Shown piece after piece: positions 59,102 to 64,000 of a stretch of DNA of 64,000 nt. The stretch comes from Cryptomeria japonica (lineage: Eukaryota; Streptophyta; Pinopsida; Cupressales; Cupressaceae), in the NCBI RefSeq assembly GCF_030272615.1, contig NC_081408.1:608414173-608478172 (forward strand), read 5' to 3'. Below the pieces are notes generated by a model. That model did no database searches and had not been told where the DNA came from. It saw nothing but the letters and a program-made list of their open reading frames with translations. How positions within the stretch are numbered: the stretch's first letter is position 1; each line of letters starts with the position of its first letter. A program made the position numbers and the translations under genes.

Positions 59102-59868
59102 TGTTGGCATTTTGGCACTAAGTTTTCATTGATGTCAACTGCCATGATGGAGATTGAGCATAAAGGATAAAAGTACAAACTAGTCTGAAGGATGGTTGCT
59201 TGTTTATGATGAAAAGGTAGAATGTTAAAAGTTGTCTCACACCATCAGAGGTGTAGATTTGTAGCTTGTACCAGATGCTCTACCACTTAACAGAAGAAGA
59301 ACACTCTACTGGCAAAGGGTTTTACCGATATGTGTTTTCTGGACTGACTACATATTGGTAAGCCATGTCTTGATTGGTGTGATGCCATGTGGAGCTAAGG
59401 CAAGTGTGTTGTGTTTGCTGAAGCTTCATCGATAGGGTTGATGAAATAGATAATTGCCATTAATGAAGGAACCACAAATAAAGGGATTTCATCTAACTGA
59501 TTGCGGCTCGAGGAAGAAGAAATGACAGAGGAAGACCAGGGAGTAGTTGGTACCTGAATCAAAGCAAAGGAAATATGATTCAGGACATTCTCATAAAGGA
59601 AACTTTTGGAACACTTTATGTGTCATCTGACTTCATGATAGAAGATCTGATAAGTGATTGCCACTCCTAGAAAAATCATGCATTGGATAATGAAAACCAT
59701 GTGCATGTATAGTCTTCAAGGATAGGTGATTGATCCAAGAAAGGTGGGATTGGATCTCATGAAGATTGTGTCGAAAAGAGAAAACCCTTATCGCTCAGTA
59801 TTTTGAATTGCATTCTGGCAGAAAAATAGGGATAAGTAATGAGAGCTCTAAATAGATTAGGTTGTTGA
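59102..59868 (+). repeat. 3' LTR of copia D, first part
   Basis: It aligns with 51071 onward to GGTTGTTGA, where copia C begins with TGTTGGGATATG. In the 5' LTR the same point reads GGTTGTTGATGCTATGAAG. The remaining 640 bp should lie beyond the far end of copia C, outside the window. Confidence 0.85.
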
Positions 59869-61299
59869 TGTTGGGATATGACGAAGCGGTGACAAAGTAT
59901 GTTGTCATTGATGTCAATATGTACTCAACCAGGCACACCGGTATGCATCAGTATGAAAATTGGAAGCGGTATAGGTCAACTAGTATGAAGAGATGTAGTG
60001 AACCGATGTTAGGGTTTCACTAAGTGTGACTACCAGTTGGTAGTCTCAACTCTAGGGTTTTCAGTTTGGCAATCTAGCTTGTGTGATACAACTGATGATA
60101 TTTTGTGATGAGTTAGGTAAGAAATAAGGATGAGATCAAGATGCCATGTCATTTTTGTGCATGTGAAGGATTTCCTTGAGGATCTTGCATGTGAAGATCG
60201 ACTGCATTAAATGTCTACCTGGGGAATGAACATTCCTCTTAGTGGTATGAGAAGAAAGAATGATGGGTTACTGATTTCTATGTGCGGTGAAGAATGGATG
60301 ATACAAAATGACTTGTGATCTCTTTGTGATTGTTTCATTCTGTGTAAAATGTTTGGATGGTCAAGATTGGACCGCTTGTAATTGTAAACCTAAAATACTT
60401 AGGGTTTAGGTTTTATGTTACCGACCTAATTCTTGTCTATAAGGTCGATGAGTTTTGATATTGTTTTTGTTGGCAAAAGTTGTGTGTGTATCCGAGTGAT
60501 GAGATACTTGCTAGACCAGTGAATGAAAACTGCAAAGTGTGATTGCAGGGTAGAGGAATTGAAAAGGATCTACCTTAGCATATAGTGTTGTTATCAGATC
60601 AGAGTTTTACCTATTGTCTTCTAACCATTTCAATAGAAGGAAAATCCCTTTGTCGGGTAGCTTTAATAGGCTTACTGTAAATCCTCTAACTAGGTGACTC
60701 AAGTTCATTGAGTTCTTTAAATCCTCTAGCGAGGTAACCTTTAACAGGGTTTCAACCTTTGACAGGGTATATAGACATCCCTTAACCAAGTGATCTTTAT
60801 CAAGATCGGTTCCAAGCAAAACCTTATTGTAAAGTCTTTAACCGGACTAGGCTCCTAACAGAGAGATCTTCAAAAGAGTTCAAAACAAGCTTGTGGGTAT
60901 TCATCCCCACCATGGTTTTTCCCATTTGGGTTTCCACATGAAAAATCTATGTGTCATGAGTTGTGCATTTTTCATGTGATGATTGAGTATTCTTTGTTTA
61001 GGTGATTATGCATGCAGAGCTAATGGTTATGATATTAGTGATACACCACATGCATATGTTTATGGGTGAAGTAGTTATCAAGTATTGAATGATATTTGAA
61101 GTATTCAGTTTTACTGGTTTAAGTTGTTTGAAATCTTATTGTGTTTAACTAGTATTGCCATGGTTAAGTTCAGTAATGAAGACAACCGTTTAGTATTGTT
61201 TTAACTTGATAAGCTATGGAGAAGTTTTTGTATGTACTGATTCACCCCCCCCCCCTCTCAGTACTAGTTAGGGTATTTGTTGTTCATCATTATTCATCA
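59869..61299 (+). repeat. 5' LTR of copia C (1431 bp)
   Basis: Start TGTTGGGATATGACG, end TTATTCATCA. The TGGTTTTTCCCATTTGGGTTTCC block lies at about 60913-60935, and the run of C with CTCTCAG at 61245-61261. Several CCTTTGACAGGGT/CCTCTAGCGAGGT phrases recur at 60640-60840, as in the B LTR. Confidence 0.85.
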
Positions 61300-61301
61300 A
61301 A

Positions 61302-61313
61302 TGGTATCAAAGC
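61302..61313 (+). promoter_or_regulatory. Primer binding site of copia C
   Basis: TGGTATCAAAGC, one G-to-A change from the canonical iMet site. Confidence 0.8.
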
Positions 61314-61370
61314 TGCTCCAGGTCCTTGGTGATACTAGCTTAACCACATGAGGTAAAAGATCTTGCCTTA

Positions 61371-64000
61371 ATGATGATGAAGGAAGGTCCTAAGTTCAAT
61401 AGAGATAACTACAAAATATGGAAGGATAGAATGAAGATATATATCAAGAGTTTGGGTGCTCAACACTGAAGCTATGTTGAGAATGTCTTTGTAATCCCCA
61501 CTGGCACTTTGACCAATGATCACAAAAGAGAGATTCAAGAAAATGGGCAAGTCAAGGAAGCCCTTATTACCAGTTTGTTCGATATTGAGTTCATTGATGT
61601 ACAAGATAGGGACACTCCTAAGGATGTATGGGACACATTGGAAAATATTTATGGCTATGATGAGCATGTCAAGCAAGCTAAGGAAGAGAGCCTTAGAGGA
61701 AAATTTGAAGACATGAGGATGGTTGAAGCTGAAACCATTCAGCAATATGGCATAAGGATCAAGACTGTGGTTGGAGATATCAAGAGCACTAGTGGAACAA
61801 TTGAAGATGCCACTATTGTCAGTAAAGTTTTGAGATCATTGTTACCGGTCTATGAAATTAGAGTTGTTTCTATTTAGGAGCTAAGGTCTATTGACAAAAC
61901 CAAGGTATCCTTAGACTGTATCATTGCAAAGTTGACTGCATATGAATTGAATAGCTATGATGGCAGTGTTCAGAAGACTGAGTCAGCCTTTAGAGCATCT
62001 ATTGTACCAACTAGAAAAGGAAAATAAGTAAGTACCAGTTATGAATCCATGCAATGTAGAGATATGGATGATGAAGATATTCTAATGGAGTTTGAAGCTC
62101 TTCTTGCAAAGAGACTTCCAAATGGCACTAGAAAATATAGAGGTAAGATTCCTTTAAAATGTTTTTCCTGCAATAAGATAGGACATATAGTTGTTAACTA
62201 TCCTAACAATGACAATAAGGATAAATTGGAGAGGTTTAAAAAGTATAAAGGAGGAAATAGAAGAAATTGTCTTGTTGTAGTGGATGAAGGAATTATGGAC
62301 GAAGAATCTAAGGATGAAGAGAATGAGGACATAGTGTTTGTAGTTGTAAAGGAAGAAGTGTCTAACAAGAAAGCACTTGTCTCTCGCATTGACAACTCTA
62401 ATGAGTGGATTATTGATAGTGGTTATTCTCACCACATGACTGGTGACCAGGAAAATTTTATGTCTCTATTAGAATATGATGGAGGTGTTGTTAGATTTGG
62501 CAACAATGCACCATGCTTAGTAAAAGGAAAAGGATCCATCTCACTGAATGGAAAGAGAAGTGCAGATGATGTCTTCTAGGTAGAAGGTCTTAAGCATAAC
62601 CTATTGAGTTTTGCTCAGCTAAATGATAAAGAACTCATTCTGGAGTTCAAATGTGGAGTCTGCCGTATAATTGGAAAGAGTGGTGAACTTGTGGCCATTG
62701 GTAAGCAGACCAGAGGTAACTTATTTTAGCTGAATGCCAAGATTAGTCGGTGTCTGATGGCGAAGTTTTATTACAGTTGGATATGGCATAGGAGACTTTG
62801 TCATATGAACTTTGATAATATTGTAAAGGCTAGTAAGAGGATTTCCATTGCTGAACAAACCAAAGAATGCTTTATGCAGAGAATGTCAACTTGGGAAAAT
62901 GTCTTCCTCAACATTCAAAGGTAAGTCTTTTTCAGCAGAGAACTTACTTGATCTTGTGCATACCGATTTGTGTGGTCCTATGAAAACTATAAGTATTTAG
63001 GGAGATAGGTATTTCATGATTCTTACTGATGATTTCTCAAGAATGATGTGGGTCACATTCTTGATAGACAAGTCTGAGGCATTTGGAAAGTTCAAAGCAG
63101 AGCATTAGTAGAGAAGGAAAGTGGTCAAAAGATAAAGTGTCTTATAACTAATCAAAGAGGTGAATTCACTTATGATGAATTCAACAAGTACTATGAAGAG
63201 AACGTTATCAAGAGCTAGTTATCTACCCCAAGGATACCACAACAAAATGGCATAGCAGAAAAGAATAATAGGACTGTAGTTGAAGCGGTCAGAACTATGT
63301 TGATCCAAGGAAAGATTGCTCACACTTTTTGCAAAGAAGCGGTGAGCACTACAATCTATACTATGAACCGGGTACTCATCAAGAAAGGTAAAGATAAAAC
63401 CCCTTATGAGTATTGGATGAGGAAGACTCCCACTGCAATTTATTTTAAAGTATTTGGCAGTAAGTGTTATATCAAGAGAAGTGAGCATCTGAGAAAGTTT
63501 GATGCTAAATGTGATGAAGGAATATTTCTAAGATATTCCACTAAGAGCAAAGCTCTCAAGTGCTACAAAAATAGAACATAGAAATTTGTTGAGAGTATCA
63601 ATGTTAGGGTTGATGAATCCCCTGAGGAACCTGAGGAAACCTGCAGCAAGAAAGTGGAAGATGAATTGGGTGTAGCCTTCTAGGAACTGGTTCAAAAAGA
63701 AACAAGCAAAGACCTTACTATTCCTATACTAGTAGAAGCTGCAATAGGTGAAGAAGAAGATGGAGATGAAGAAGAAGAGGAAAAGCAAGCAAAACCAGCT
63801 AGAGCCATTCCTAGATATGTAAAACTACATCATTATCTGAAGCATATCAAAGGAGATAAAGATGCAGGGATACTCATAAGAAGAAAGGTGAAAGAGAACT
63901 CTTGCATGATTTCTAAATTTGAGCCTAAGACCACTATAGAGGCACTTACAAATGAAGATTGGATTAAGGCAATGGAAGAGGAGCTAAACTAGATAGAAAA
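61371..64000 (+). pseudogene. Copia C Gag-Pol, 5' part, inactivated
   Basis: Gag starts MMMKEGPKFNRDNYKIW at 61371 and continues in one frame to the protease. The zinc knuckle at 62160-62201 reads CFSCNKIGHIVVNY, its last Cys replaced by Tyr. The protease reads DSGYSHHMTGD. Two frameshifts near 62840 and 63100 flank the integrase finger and HTDLCGP region. The original frame returns with a changed catalytic Asp (LITNQRGEF) and QNGIAEKNN. Stops at about 61467 (TGA), 61876, 62577, 62727, 62997, 63216, 63579, 63681 and 63990 are mostly TAG at Gln or Trp positions. An acidic Glu/Asp run (about 63750-63790) links integrase to RT, which begins with NEDWIKAMEEELN at the window edge. Confidence 0.88.

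Larger units (their letters stand above)
51071..59868 (+). mobile_element. Copia D, interrupted by insertion K and by copia C
   Basis: The Ty1/copia element has a 5' LTR (51071-52483), primer site, gag with three zinc-knuckle regions and a coiled coil, protease, integrase, RT, RNase H, polypurine tract, and a 3' LTR that begins at 59102 and is cut at 59868 by copia C. Insertion K (55118-56378) splits the integrase zinc-finger region. The Gag coiled coil with the phrase ALDKMLRKQKKSKDTGGLGFK and the repeated purine tracts fit the Sirevirus lineage. The left LTR begins TATTGG instead of TGTTGG (one transition) and lies inside the chromovirus I gag. Confidence 0.9.
59869..64000 (+). mobile_element. 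Copia C, 5' part (runs off the window)
   Basis: A Ty1/copia element inserted in the 3' LTR of copia D: LTR, primer site, gag, protease, integrase, reaching the start of RT at the window edge. The target duplication would be GTTGA (59864-59868) but its partner lies outside. Family style is close to copia B (similar Gag, FGNNAPCLVKGKGSI in protease). Confidence 0.88.

Overview
The window is plant nuclear DNA made almost entirely of LTR retrotransposons in various stages of decay. I found no host protein-coding gene, rRNA or tRNA gene and no CRISPR array. The evidence for a plant is the Ty1/copia families with tRNA-iMet primer sites (TGGTATCAGAGC), a Ty3/gypsy chromovirus, a LARD-like element with 3.8-kb LTRs, deep nesting, AT-rich spacers, and stop codons that look like plant CHG/CpG cytosine deamination. 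Such density and age of repeats suggests a very large genome, perhaps a gymnosperm; the taxon is a low-confidence guess.

Layout, left part. 1-4152 is the 3' end of copia A. 4153-5934 is degraded retroelement sequence with an unrecognised broken ORF. 5935-8615 is a rearranged gypsy remnant. 8616-15506 is copia B, complete gag-to-RNase H but with a half-deleted 5' LTR. 15507-17631 is unidentified spacer with a 20-bp tandem repeat.

Middle part (17632-46000) is a nested set. Copia G (minus strand) holds a LARD-like element H in its 3' LTR (18263 to about 40197). H holds a solo LTR (J, 22968-24642, TSD ATTAC) in its internal region and an 8.9-kb multi-LTR composite copia in its 3' LTR (29527-38392, TSD CTTAC). 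The composite carries one nearly intact copia (E), a second gag start and primer site, and a captured fragment of a G-type copia (F) between partial E-family LTRs.

Right part. 46001-46650 is spacer or old LTR, and about 46650-51070 is a minus-strand chromovirus (I) with a chromodomain. 51071 onward is copia D, interrupted in its integrase region by a 1261-bp insertion of unknown type (K, TSD AGTAAG) and in its 3' LTR by copia C, which runs off the window at 64000.

The intact ancestors would have supplied Gag, protease, integrase, reverse transcriptase and RNase H. Here every coding copy is broken, mostly by CAG-to-TAG, TGG-to-TAG/TGA and CGA-to-TGA changes. The points most worth following up are the composite element, insertion K, the hairpin array in the H LTR, and the strongly biased stop-codon spectrum.
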